Made by a program: the position numbers and the translations under genes. The notes below the pieces were generated by a model that saw only the letters and a program-made list of their open reading frames with translations, was not told the DNA's origin and searched no databases. A DNA stretch of 64,000 nucleotides from Flectobacillus major DSM 103. GTDB taxonomy: Bacteria > Bacteroidota > Bacteroidia > Cytophagales > Spirosomataceae. Numbering within the stretch: the first letter of the stretch is position 1; the number at the start of each line of letters is the position of its first letter. Below, in pieces: positions 28,984 to 37,467 of the stretch. The stretch covers positions 3,317,290-3,381,289 of the forward strand of contig NZ_KE386491.1 of assembly GCF_000427405.1 (NCBI RefSeq), given 5' to 3'.

Positions 28984-30609
28984 TTGGCGGGTCTTTGGGA
29001 TGCCAATAATGATTTAACCAATAGCCTATTCAGCTATAAACTTACCTACGAAGAAGACGGTACTTACTACGACGGAAATATCAGAAACCAATATTGGAAA
29101 AGCAATATCGACGGTATCCAAAGAGCCTATCAATACAACTACGACGGGACTTCTCGCATCACCGCTGCTGCTTATGGAAGTACCAAAGCTGGTGAAAACT
29201 ATGCCCTAAATGACGTAACTTATGATGCCAATGGCAATATCACCAATCTATCAAGAAACGGATGGAAAGCTAACAATACCTTTGGGCTAATTGATAATCT
29301 CAATTATACTTATAATACCAACTCCAACAAAATACTAAAGGTAGATGATGTTTCAGGAGAAGAGTCAAGTTTCAAAGATGTATCAGGTAATGATTACACC
29401 TACTGGCAAGATGGCTCACTCAAAAGCGATGCCAACAAAGGCATTACGCTCATTGAATACAACTATTTAAAGTTACCTAAAAAAATCGTAAAAGGCTCAA
29501 CCACGATTTTATACCAATACGATGCTACAGGTAGAAAATTAAAAGAAACGATTGGTTCAGATATTACCGATTATTCTGCCAATAAGATTTATAAAAACAA
29601 TATCTTGTATCAGATTTCACATGATGAAGGACGAATTGTAAACGGTGAATATGAATACAATATCAAAGACCATCTAGGCAATCTAAGAGTAGCCTTCAAA
29701 GATTCACTAGGAATTGCCAAGATTACACAAGCTAATGCCTACGGTGTTTGGGGGGAAGATTTACCAACTTTGAAATATCTTAATACACCTAACTTAAATA
29801 ATTTCACCTATCAAGGAAAGGAATTGATTAGCCAGACAGGCCAATATGACTTCGGAGCAAGAATGTATGACCCCATTATTGGACGTTGGGGTATTATAGA
29901 CCCTAAATGTGAGTTAATGAGACGTTGGTCGCCATTTTGTGCGTTTTACAATAATCCGCTCAGATTTATTGACCCCGATGGGATGATGCCAGATGATTAT
30001 TTTAATAAAAAAGGAGAATATTTAGGTACAGATAATGCTTCAACAGACAATGTTAGAATTATTGATCAACAAGTTTGGAATGAAAAAAAATCTTCGGATG
30101 AAAAAGGTAATGACATAATTGAGCATAAAGTGGGAGAAGAGAATTCGCAAAAATTCTCTGAGGCAAATCTTGATTCAAAATCGACATTAAGTGTATATCA
30201 ACATTACAATCCAACAGATTTAAAATTAGAAATTTCTGAACAAAAATTCCCCAATGGTAAATCGGCTGCAGGAGCAGCATTGTCAATAACATCGGTAGGT
30301 GAAAAAGTAACGGATAAACATATTGATGTTTTTGTAAAGGGAAATAATGAACAAGGTATTGCTGATCATGCTAATGAGATTAAGAATGTTTTTGTACATG
30401 AGAAACAGCACTATAATGATTTTAAAACTTTGGGAATAAAAAAATATAATAATATGGCTACCCAAACACTTGAACAAAGAGCTGTTTTCACACAAATCAA
30501 TGACCCTACATTTTTAAATACGCGAAACGGATTTCAACGCTCAGCAAAAGCATATGGTAGTCAATATAAACTTAATTTCAGTATAACAACAATACCCCCT
30601 TTAAAATGA
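28984..30609 (+). CDS. Orphan RHS cassette 2: RHS fragment with HEKQH zincin-like warhead
   Basis: The frame opens at a TTG at 28984 directly after a stop, and RHS homology begins within about 15 bases (DANNDLTNSLFSYKLTYEED). The shell part is nearly identical to the 19.1-kb gene and cassette 1. The core closes DFGARMYDPIIGRWG ... NNPLRFIDPDGM. The warhead of about 205 residues has VFVHEKQHYNDF (His 30397, Glu 30400, His 30409), the HExxH zinc site of a metallopeptidase, with Glu residues downstream (LEQRAVF) that could be the third ligand. No signal peptide or true start, so probably a silent donor. The ATGA overlap with the next gene shows coupling. Confidence 0.72.
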   Translation: MAGLWDANNDLTNSLFSYKLTYEEDGTYYDGNIRNQYWKSNIDGIQRAYQYNYDGTSRITAAAYGSTKAGENYALNDVTYDANGNITNLSRNGWKANNTFGLIDNLNYTYNTNSNKILKVDDVSGEESSFKDVSGNDYTYWQDGSLKSDANKGITLIEYNYLKLPKKIVKGSTTILYQYDATGRKLKETIGSDITDYSANKIYKNNILYQISHDEGRIVNGEYEYNIKDHLGNLRVAFKDSLGIAKITQANAYGVWGEDLPTLKYLNTPNLNNFTYQGKELISQTGQYDFGARMYDPIIGRWGIIDPKCELMRRWSPFCAFYNNPLRFIDPDGMMPDDYFNKKGEYLGTDNASTDNVRIIDQQVWNEKKSSDEKGNDIIEHKVGEENSQKFSEANLDSKSTLSVYQHYNPTDLKLEISEQKFPNGKSAAGAALSITSVGEKVTDKHIDVFVKGNNEQGIADHANEIKNVFVHEKQHYNDFKTLGIKKYNNMATQTLEQRAVFTQINDPTFLNTRNGFQRSAKAYGSQYKLNFSITTIPPLK

Positions 30610-31094
30610 AAGCTTTATTTTTATCTAAAATATTTATTTTTATTGCCTTTTTTTCTTCTGGACAACAAATCATTTTTCAGATTGAGAAAATAGAGGTATT
30701 TAAGTCTAATAAGAGTATAACCACTTTTTCATCATGGGATTTTCATAAACCAAATATGGTTACTTCTACTAAAATAATTAATGGAACAAAAGATACTATT
30801 AGATTTGAATTTGAGCCTTCAAACTGTTATCTGAACCTCAATTTGACAAACAAAACAGAGCGAATAGATTTAAATTATGCCTATCATAATGAACTTGACG
30901 GATTTACGATATTTCCTGAAAGTAAGATGGAACTACAACTAATGTGGCACATTAACGATAGAACTTTAAGTAAAATGAACAAAAAAGTACTGATAAAAAA
31001 AATGCAATCAGCTTATATCACAATAGAAAGTAATAATAAGAAAATAGTTTCATCAAAAACAAATAAAATATTTTGCAACACTATCATCCCCTAG
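30606..31094 (+). CDS. Probable immunity protein of cassette 2, exported
   Basis: 162 residues; the start overlaps the toxin stop as ATGA. The N-terminal signal peptide is MKALFLSKIFIFIAFFSSGQQ. The body is beta-rich (KIINGTKDTIRFEFEPSNCYLNLNL, MELQLMWHIN), like a small immunoglobulin-type fold, but I cannot name a family. It would sit in the periplasm to block the zincin warhead. Confidence 0.62.
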   Translation: MKALFLSKIFIFIAFFSSGQQIIFQIEKIEVFKSNKSITTFSSWDFHKPNMVTSTKIINGTKDTIRFEFEPSNCYLNLNLTNKTERIDLNYAYHNELDGFTIFPESKMELQLMWHINDRTLSKMNKKVLIKKMQSAYITIESNNKKIVSSKTNKIFCNTIIP

Positions 31095-31108
31095 TTTAAG
31101 TTTTCTTA

Positions 31109-32197
31109 GGACGAATCGTAAACGGTTAGTATGAATACAATATCAAAGACCATTTAGGAAATTTAAGAGTAGCCTTCAAAGATTCACTAGGCATAGCCAA
31201 GATTACACAAGCTAATGCCTACGGTGTTTGGGGGGAAGATTTACCAACTTTGTCATTCTTAAAATCTGCTTGGAAAGCTGATAATTACAAGTTTACAGGA
31301 AAAGAGAGTTTACAAGGAACTGGCTACACAGATTTTGGAGCAAGATGGTATGATAATATTGTGCCTCACTTTATCACACAGGATGTGTTAGCAGACAAAT
31401 TTAGACGACACTCACCTTATAGTTATTCCATTAATAATCCCATTAGATTTGTAGACCCTACAGGAATGGCTGTTGAGTCTATCGAAGGAGGTGTCAAATT
31501 TACAGGAGACGATGCTAAAACGGTAATGGCTATTTTAAATGGTCAAAAAAAGAATATTTATATCGATATTACAGCTGATACTAAGGAGCAAAGCACTACA
31601 TCAAAAGCTAATTATAAAAATTGGGCTACTTTTGCAGTGTCAAGTTTCAGTTTAGCGAGCGATGTTATCAGTATTTTTAAAGACAATACTATTAGAAACA
31701 TGGTTATTGAGGCTCATGGCATCATGAGAACCCAGGGAGGTTCTTTTTTGGATACCTATATAAGACCTGACGAAAATGATATAAATACAAAAATTACACT
31801 TACCAGCTTAAAAGAATTCAATAATGGTGGGTTCAATGTTACTTCTTCCGATAAAACTCAGATAATGGCTCTACAGAACATTATGAGTAAAGTTGTAAAT
31901 GAGGGGAATTGTATTATGAATATTTGTAATACAGGGGTGTTTGCAAATGAATTTGCCCAAAACTTTGCAAAAGAGTTAAGCACACTTTCAGGAAATAGGC
32001 TAAATATCTATACACCATCAGGTTATGCTTTAGGTAGAACCAATCAATATAACCCCAATCAAGGTGCCACTTTTATTGGTGGTGGTTTATCTGAAAGTAG
32101 TTCAACAACTTGGAATAAAATTACTAGAGGATATATAACTCATATAATAAAAAATATTGTTCTAAGCGACAGTAATAACCCCGTTGAGTTTAAATAA
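31109..32197 (+). CDS. Orphan RHS cassette 3: RHS fragment with clan-CD-like cysteine peptidase warhead
   Basis: RHS homology begins at 31109 (GRIVNG) and is interrupted at once by an in-frame TAG at 31127, after which the frame is open from 31130 to the end; there is no upstream start. The core closes TGYTDFGARWYDN ... NNPIRFVDPTGM, the same type as the full-length gene. The warhead has a hydrophobic strand ending in His-Gly (MVIEAHG, His 31715) and a second hydrophobic strand ending in Cys (CIMNICNTG, Cys 31925), the spacing and context seen in clan CD peptidases (caspase, gingipain, toxin CPD). It could instead be an unrelated hydrolase. A signal-bearing immunity gene follows after 12 bases. 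Confidence 0.68.
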
Positions 32198-32209
32198 ATT
32201 TCAAGAAAT

Positions 32210-32716
32210 ATGAGAAAAATAAAAAATATACTCATCATAACATGTTTGATTCAAATATATAACCACTTGGTCTGTGTTGGTCAAACGAAAGTTATTCGGG
32301 GTACAACAGAAGAAGTACCTGATTCAATTATAATTAGGATATCTCCTAAAAACTTTGAACAATTTCGCTCTAATTCTTTAATCTTCTTTTCAAAGAAAAA
32401 AAGATTAAAAATTATTGCTAAGCATAAATTTGGCACAGTACTTTCTTTCTGCATTTATGTAGATAAAAATGGAGAGTTTGTTAGCGCTCTTACTAATAAA
32501 TTAAATAAAGTAGAACAAAAGGTAGTACAAGATTATATTGGCATTATAATTAAAAAGACGGCTTGGAATTTAGATACTTATGTTTCTTACCCTACTAATA
32601 CAGACAAACAACTCTATTTATTATGGGTAAATATTCATATTAGAAATGATAAAAAAATAAGAATTGGTGTTACTCCATCTACAAGTTTTCATTCACCAGA
32701 ATACATTATCTTTTAA
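32210..32716 (+). CDS. Probable immunity protein of cassette 3, exported
   Basis: 168 residues, 12 bases after the toxin. The N-terminal hydrophobic segment (IKNILIITCLIQIYNHLVCVG) acts as a signal peptide. The body (FGTVLSFCIYVDKNGEFVSALT, VVQDYIGIIIKKTAWNL) has the look of a TonB-C/energy-transducer-like alpha-beta fold often seen in Bacteroidota periplasmic proteins, but this is only a resemblance. Immunity role inferred from position. Confidence 0.6.
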   Translation: MRKIKNILIITCLIQIYNHLVCVGQTKVIRGTTEEVPDSIIIRISPKNFEQFRSNSLIFFSKKKRLKIIAKHKFGTVLSFCIYVDKNGEFVSALTNKLNKVEQKVVQDYIGIIIKKTAWNLDTYVSYPTNTDKQLYLLWVNIHIRNDKKIRIGVTPSTSFHSPEYIIF

Positions 32717-32790
32717 ATAGACTCCTGAAAAAGACTAAACATGACTACCAAACCATAATTACCAATCATAAGGTTTTAGAGCCACATAGA

Positions 32791-33975
32791 TTGAAGCTAG
32801 ATTTGACCTTGGGAAGTGTAACTGATTATTCAACTAACTTCTTTTACAAGAATAATATCCTTTATCAAATTGGCTACGACGAAGGAAGAATTGTCAATGG
32901 TATTTATGAATATAATATCACTGACCACTTAGGTAATCTAAGAGTATCATTCAAAGACTCCGCAGGAATTGCCACACCTCTTCAAAGCCTATTCTACGAC
33001 CCGTGGGGTTTGTCGATGAAAGGGATGCAGATAAATAAAAATAGTACTAACTTTAACAAGCACCAGTATAATGGTAAAGAGTTACAACTAGAAACTGGAT
33101 GGAATGATTTCGGAGCAAGGATGTATGGAGCTGCAGAAGGGCGTTGGTGGACGATAGACCCACTGGCGGAGGCACTCAACAATGCTTCTCCATTCGTATT
33201 TTCTTTGAATAATCCAATTTCATTTAAAGATATTGGAGGAAGTTTACCTATCTTGATTAATGGAAGGGTAGCTGATAACTCAGAAAGAGGAAATCCAAAA
33301 TATTGGGCACACCAAATATTGGCTACTATTCGTAATTCTGGTATCCCTAATCCACATTCAACAATTAAAGATGAATTCTATTTTGTAGATGGAGATAGAG
33401 GTGTTGTAACAGATTATGGCAGAAGTTATGCTGACCCAAGTGCTGCAACTGAAGCTGGTTCTAGAGAGATAGGAGGATATTTACAAGCAAAGGAAGACTT
33501 TTCTTCAATATTATCATTACTTCATAAAAATACAAAAACAGGAAAAATTGATGAAACCATTCAAATCTATACACATAGTAGAGGTGGAGCATTTGGACAA
33601 GGATATTTAGAGGGTTTATTAGAAATGATAAAATTAAATTCCAGTTTATTTGCAGAACCTGATAAGGTGATAGACTTAGTTTTAAATCTAGCACCACATC
33701 AATCGGGTTTCATACCAAATCATCAGACAATTTCTAATAATTTTTCGATGCATGATGACGGAGATATTCTCTCAGGTAACAGAATGAAAAGTGTAAAAGC
33801 AGCTTTTTCTTTTGATAGTGCCAAAGGAGTTGGTGCTTCACATCGAAATAGTTCATTTGCAAATAGTCTTAATACCTTTTTACAAGTTTATCAAAATGGT
33901 ACAAATAATAATGTCATTAATGACTTCATAAACCAAATGCAAAATCTATATGGTATTGAAGTAACTGTACATTAA
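32791..33975 (+). CDS. Orphan RHS cassette 4: diverged RHS fragment with THSRGG lipase-like warhead
   Basis: The frame is open from the previous gene; RHS-like sequence begins near 32795 (LGSVTDYSTNFFYKNN) and is more diverged than in the other cassettes, pointing to a different source. The core closes DFGARMYGAAEGRWW ... NNPISFKDIGG. The warhead of about 250 residues holds IQIYTHSRGGAFGQG: the Ser at 33577 in a [TG]HSxGG elbow of an alpha/beta hydrolase (class 3 lipase type). Candidate Asp is in MHDDGD and candidate His in GASHRNSS. A phospholipase acting on rival membranes is the likely role, which fits the multi-pass membrane immunity protein behind it. First start-like codon is TTG 32791. 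Confidence 0.68.
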   Translation: MKLDLTLGSVTDYSTNFFYKNNILYQIGYDEGRIVNGIYEYNITDHLGNLRVSFKDSAGIATPLQSLFYDPWGLSMKGMQINKNSTNFNKHQYNGKELQLETGWNDFGARMYGAAEGRWWTIDPLAEALNNASPFVFSLNNPISFKDIGGSLPILINGRVADNSERGNPKYWAHQILATIRNSGIPNPHSTIKDEFYFVDGDRGVVTDYGRSYADPSAATEAGSREIGGYLQAKEDFSSILSLLHKNTKTGKIDETIQIYTHSRGGAFGQGYLEGLLEMIKLNSSLFAEPDKVIDLVLNLAPHQSGFIPNHQTISNNFSMHDDGDILSGNRMKSVKAAFSFDSAKGVGASHRNSSFANSLNTFLQVYQNGTNNNVINDFINQMQNLYGIEVTVH

Positions 33976-34031
33976 CCATGAAAAACCATATTCAAAAGCT
34001 ATTTATAGCTTTTAAAAACATACTTTAAATC

Positions 34032-34313
34032 ATGAAAAAAAAACTAATTATAATATCTCTGAATATAATATGTTTCATATTGCTTCGATATCTGAATATC
34101 CTGATTATCTTTTTGATAGGAGGCTATGCCAGTAACTTGTCCAAAGATTCTTATTGGTATTTACTTCCCTCATTTTTATTACAAGCTTCTAGTATAATTT
34201 ATGTTGCTAATAAAACCCAAAATAAATTACACTATACTGGCCTTCTTGTAATAAGTATTTTATTTATAGGTTCATACTTACGACTTATTCCTGAAATCAT
34301 CTTACCATATTAA
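34032..34313 (+). CDS. Small membrane protein, probable immunity to the lipase warhead
   Basis: 93 residues with three hydrophobic spans (about 4-32, 43-60 and 67-87), so an inner-membrane protein with short loops. It lies 56 bases after the toxin stop. Membrane-embedded immunity proteins commonly accompany membrane-attacking toxins. The function is inferred from the pairing. Confidence 0.6.
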   Translation: MKKKLIIISLNIICFILLRYLNILIIFLIGGYASNLSKDSYWYLLPSFLLQASSIIYVANKTQNKLHYTGLLVISILFIGSYLRLIPEIILPY

Positions 34314-34331
34314 ATCCTTAATCTACTTAGA

Positions 34332-35248
34332 ATCAAGATTACACAAGCTAATGCCTACGGTGTTTGGGGGGAAGATTTACCAACTTTGAAATATCTTAAT
34401 ACACCTAACTTAAATAATTTCACCTATCAAGGAAAGGAATTGATTAGCCAGACAGGCCAATATGACTTCGGAGCAAGAATGTATGACCCCATTATTGGAC
34501 GTTGGGGTATTATAGACCCTAAATGTGAGTTAATGAGACGTTGGTCGCCATTTTGTGCGTTTTACAATAATCCGCTCAGATTTATTGACCCCGATGGGAT
34601 GCAACCTGGAGACTTGTATGACCAAAAAGGAAATCAAGTAGCTACTGACAATGTGAATGATGGAAAAGTATATGTCGTAACAGACAAGCAAACTCTAAAA
34701 GATTTTAACAAAACGAAAGGTGTTGATGTAGTCGCAAATGCAGGCGCGGTAAATTCAGCCATAGAATTGCCAAGTGCTTTTGTGAGGGCTGAAATGGGGA
34801 AAGCCGTTGATAGAGCGGAATCACCAAGCGGAAAAGATTTAAAAGGTGGGTTTCACGAAGAGGGAGGTATTTTGGAGAAGGAGCAGATGGACAAGAAACG
34901 GTAATTAATGCAAAACCTGGAGCATATTCAGACCCAAGTAAAGTGGATAGAGCAGAGGTAGATGTATTTAGTGGCGAGACAAGTTCTAATTACATGAATA
35001 CTGTAAAAGGGACTTTTCATACTCATCCTTCGGGTAGTGTTACAAACAATGGAGCAACAAGTTCATTTATACAAGAGCCATCCAATATCACAGAAAGTAA
35101 TGGAACAAGAAGTGGAGATATTCCCAACGCACAAGGTAAACCATACAATTCTTATGTGCTATCACCTGGGGTGAACAAGGTTTTCATTTACAATGCAAGT
35201 GGAGTACAAGCAACATTCCCTTTAACTCAATTCAGAACTATCAAATAA
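34332..35248 (+). pseudogene. Orphan RHS cassette 5: RHS fragment with JAB-type metalloprotease warhead, frameshifted
   Basis: RHS homology starts at 34333 (KITQANAYGVWGED), 20 bases after the previous immunity gene, with no start codon before TTG 34386. The core closes exactly as in cassette 2 (KCELMRRWSPFCAFYNN). The warhead is in two frames: 34386-34904 reads to GGFHEEGGI and then stops, while the frame of 34943-35248 continues as GEGADGQETVINAKPGAY ... GTFHTHPSG ... TRSGD. One T added to the four-T run at 34870-34873 restores a single chain. The restored domain has the JAB/MPN zinc motif: Glu in FHEEGG, HTH at 35018-35026, S-x-D downstream. It is broken unless this is a sequencing error. 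Confidence 0.68.
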
Positions 35249-35256
35249 TTTCTATT

Positions 35257-35730
35257 ATGAAAAAGATATTAATTTTGGCATTCATCTTATACTCTATGAA
35301 ATTAGTAGGACAAGTATCAAACCAACTTAGTGAAGATAGTACAGATATTTATGTATTTTCTTTTATAGAGTATTGTAAGGCTATTAAAAAGCACCATACG
35401 AATACTAAAAGTATTTACATTTGGGGTAAAACTTTTTATTCAAGAGTATTACCTGAGTCAGTTTTAGATATTAAAATTGAAAGAATAAATGATAAATTGC
35501 TACATAAACTATGTAATAAAAAGAAGTATATTTTCATTACCGAAGTAATCCCTCTTTTAAATGAAAATAACAATTTTTATGTTGGAATTATTCCTTTCAA
35601 AGTAACTGAAAGTAAAAAAGGTTTCAATTTTGAAAATCAGGGAGGTATAAATTTTAATTACTCATTTAACAAGGATACAGGGAAATTTACATTTATTAAC
35701 TCCAAAGGTGGTATACCTGTAATGAAATAA
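35257..35730 (+). CDS. Probable immunity protein of cassette 5, exported
   Basis: 157 residues, 8 bases after the JAB warhead frame. Signal peptide MKKILILAFILYSMKLVGQ. The body is lysine- and aromatic-rich (CKAIKKHHTNTKSIYIWGKTFY) with an AT-rich coding sequence. I do not recognise a family. It stays intact although its toxin is frameshifted, as expected if immunity is kept for protection against sister strains. Confidence 0.6.
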   Translation: MKKILILAFILYSMKLVGQVSNQLSEDSTDIYVFSFIEYCKAIKKHHTNTKSIYIWGKTFYSRVLPESVLDIKIERINDKLLHKLCNKKKYIFITEVIPLLNENNNFYVGIIPFKVTESKKGFNFENQGGINFNYSFNKDTGKFTFINSKGGIPVMK

Positions 35731-35779
35731 ACAGAAAAATCTACCACTGGTATCCATAGCCATAATTTCTTCCGACTAT

Positions 35780-35850
35780 GGATACAAACATTTAACCAAA
35801 ACCATTGGGGAAACATTAACCGAACTGATTTCCAACTAAACGGCAATGAA
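35780..35850 (+). repeat. RHS scrap joined to an orphan immunity-like gene
   Basis: The segment resembles the full-length RHS gene near 23380-23440 (TTTAACCAAAACCATT, ACTGATTTCCAA), then jumps to AAACGGCAATGAAAAAA, which in cassette 1 (26324) is internal RHS coding sequence. The last bases form the start of the next gene. This is a short-homology recombination joint. Confidence 0.6.
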
Positions 35851-36193
35851 AAAAAGACTTAAAGGAATACTTTTATTTTTGATAATAGCCTACTTAGCTT
35901 CGTTTCTTACCAATTTATATATAGAGAGAACTACACCAAAGTTTATAAATGATTTGATTGAGCAAATGAAAAATGATAAAAATTTAATGAACTTGATTGG
36001 AGGGTATCATTCTTTTGAATATCACTATAGCTCAAATGAATATGAGAATGCGGACTCACTGCATTTCGATGGAATAATTACAGGTAATGTAAAAATAGTA
36101 CATTTTAAGGGCGTTGCTAAAAAAATAAAACAGGCTGAGGAGAAAAATAATCATGAATGGGAAATTATACATTTTGAAAAGTCTATTAAGTAA
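35846..36193 (+). CDS. Small membrane-anchored protein, possible orphan immunity
   Basis: 115 residues with one N-terminal membrane helix (LKGILLFLIIAYLASFLTNLYI) and a soluble tail (FEYHYSSNEYENADSLHF, HEWEIIHFEK). The start codon lies inside an RHS scrap. No toxin precedes it directly. After it, up to 36282, lies a frame reading LTENVKEFDKASLLTNEKY and a stop, which looks like the tail of another deleted gene. I read it as an orphan immunity gene left by cassette loss. Confidence 0.5.
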   Translation: MKKRLKGILLFLIIAYLASFLTNLYIERTTPKFINDLIEQMKNDKNLMNLIGGYHSFEYHYSSNEYENADSLHFDGIITGNVKIVHFKGVAKKIKQAEEKNNHEWEIIHFEKSIK

Positions 36194-36286
36194 ACCTTTT
36201 TCCTTATTCTCTTACAGAAAATGTAAAAGAATTTGATAAAGCAAGTTTATTAACTAATGAAAAATATTCATTCAAGAAATAATAGC

Positions 36287-36318
36287 AAAAGCCCCGAACT
36301 TTAGGGGCTTTTATTTTT
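36287..36318 (+). terminator. Rho-independent terminator before cassette 6
   Basis: AAAAGCCCC (36287-36295) pairs perfectly with GGGGCTTTT (36304-36312) around GAACTTTA, and more T residues follow. Confidence 0.8.
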
Positions 36319-36330
36319 AGCAATATGTAT

Positions 36331-36393
36331 TTTATTGTCAACAAATCAAGCTTCGTTGTTAACTCTTCATAACATATTTACTCGGTACTACTA
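36331..36393 (+). repeat. Cassette-border repeat, copy 2
   Basis: A diverged copy of 26181-26241, with ATCAAGCTTCGTTGTTAACT at its centre, again directly before an RHS fragment. The shared position suggests that it is part of how cassettes were joined. Confidence 0.55.
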
Positions 36394-36399
36394 TAATAA

Positions 36400-37467
36400 C
36401 CTCTTTACCAGATTTCGCACGACGAAGGACGAATCGTAAACGGTGAATATGAATACAATATCAAAGACCATTTAGGAAATTTAAGAGTAGCCTTTAGAGA
36501 TTCTTTGGGCATAGCCAAGATTACACAAGTTAATGCCTACGGTGTTTTGGGGGAAGATTTGCCGACTTTGAAATATCTTAATACACCTAACTTAAATAAT
36601 TTCACCTATCAAGGAAAGGAATTGATTAGCCAGACAGGCCAATATGACTTCGGAGCAAGAATGTATGACCCCATTATTGGACGTTGGGGCGTCCAAGACC
36701 CATTGGCAGAGAAAATGCCGAGTTGGTCGCCATATACTTTTTGCTTTGACAACCCTGTAAAATTCATTGATAAAGACGGTAGAATACCTTACCCAATTAC
36801 AATTCGGGCATTTGCACCATTTAAAGAATTTGGTTTTGGATTTCATGGTGATGGTCGTGGTTATTCAACAAGTTCAACTGCAACTGCAAGGATGCACCAA
36901 AGAATTAATTTTGATACTGATAAGTCAAGTATTTCTACAAAAGCGTGGAGTTCCCCCACCTACATGGCAGGAGACCCAAGTGGAGCAAAAACTGCTACAC
37001 CATCAGTTGAATTTACCAAAGGGCTATCAATCAGCGAAAAAGGAGATTCTAAAACTTTTGGATTTGCAACAAGTGCAGCAGCAGCGAACCCCAAAACACC
37101 AGCAGGAACACCCGACATAAATGTATTTTCAGATTTTTCAGTTACAGAAAATAAGAAAGCGGGGACATTGTCTATTAGTGGAAAACTTACAGGCGACAAT
37201 TTCCCAAGTACAGAAGCATTTGTAACAGACCCAAGCGGTAATAACTTATTTTTAGGAGTTGGGCAAATTGATGCAGGAGTAGATAAAGATTGGGGAGTAC
37301 GACATTTAGTTGGAGAAGATAAAGGTAATCCAATTACGAGTTTTAACATAACAATTACAACCGATAAAAAAGGAAACTTTACAGGTGTTCAATCTGGCGG
37401 TACAACATATAGTATTTCAGATTGGAATAAAAAATATTCAAACACTCAACCTCAAAAACAAGAATAA
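36400..37467 (+). CDS. Orphan RHS cassette 6: RHS fragment with DUF3238-like warhead
   Basis: Open from just after a stop at 36397, starting in the RHS core (LYQISHDEGRIVNGEYEYN); first start-like codon is TTG 36505. The core closes GRWGVQDPLAEKMPSWSPYTF ... NPVKFIDKDGR. The warhead of about 225 residues begins PYPITIRAFAPFKEFGFGFHGDGRGYS and ends TTYSISDWNKKY. The FxGDGRGxS pattern after an IRxFxP strand reminds me of DUF3238, a family of unknown function; this is a weak match by eye. It overlaps the next gene by one base. The paired gene is a multi-pass membrane protein, so a membrane-active or pore-forming role is possible. Confidence 0.62.
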   Translation, partial: PLYQISHDEGRIVNGEYEYNIKDHLGNLRVAFRDSLGIAKITQVNAYGVLGEDLPTLKYLNTPNLNNFTYQGKELISQTGQYDFGARMYDPIIGRWGVQDPLAEKMPSWSPYTFCFDNPVKFIDKDGRIPYPITIRAFAPFKEFGFGFHGDGRGYSTSSTATARMHQRINFDTDKSSISTKAWSSPTYMAGDPSGAKTATPSVEFTKGLSISEKGDSKTFGFATSAAAANPKTPAGTPDINVFSDFSVTENKKAGTLSISGKLTGDNFPSTEAFVTDPSGNNLFLGVGQIDAGVDKDWGVRHLVGEDKGNPITSFNITITTDKKGNFTGVQSGGTTYSISDWNKKYSNTQPQKQE

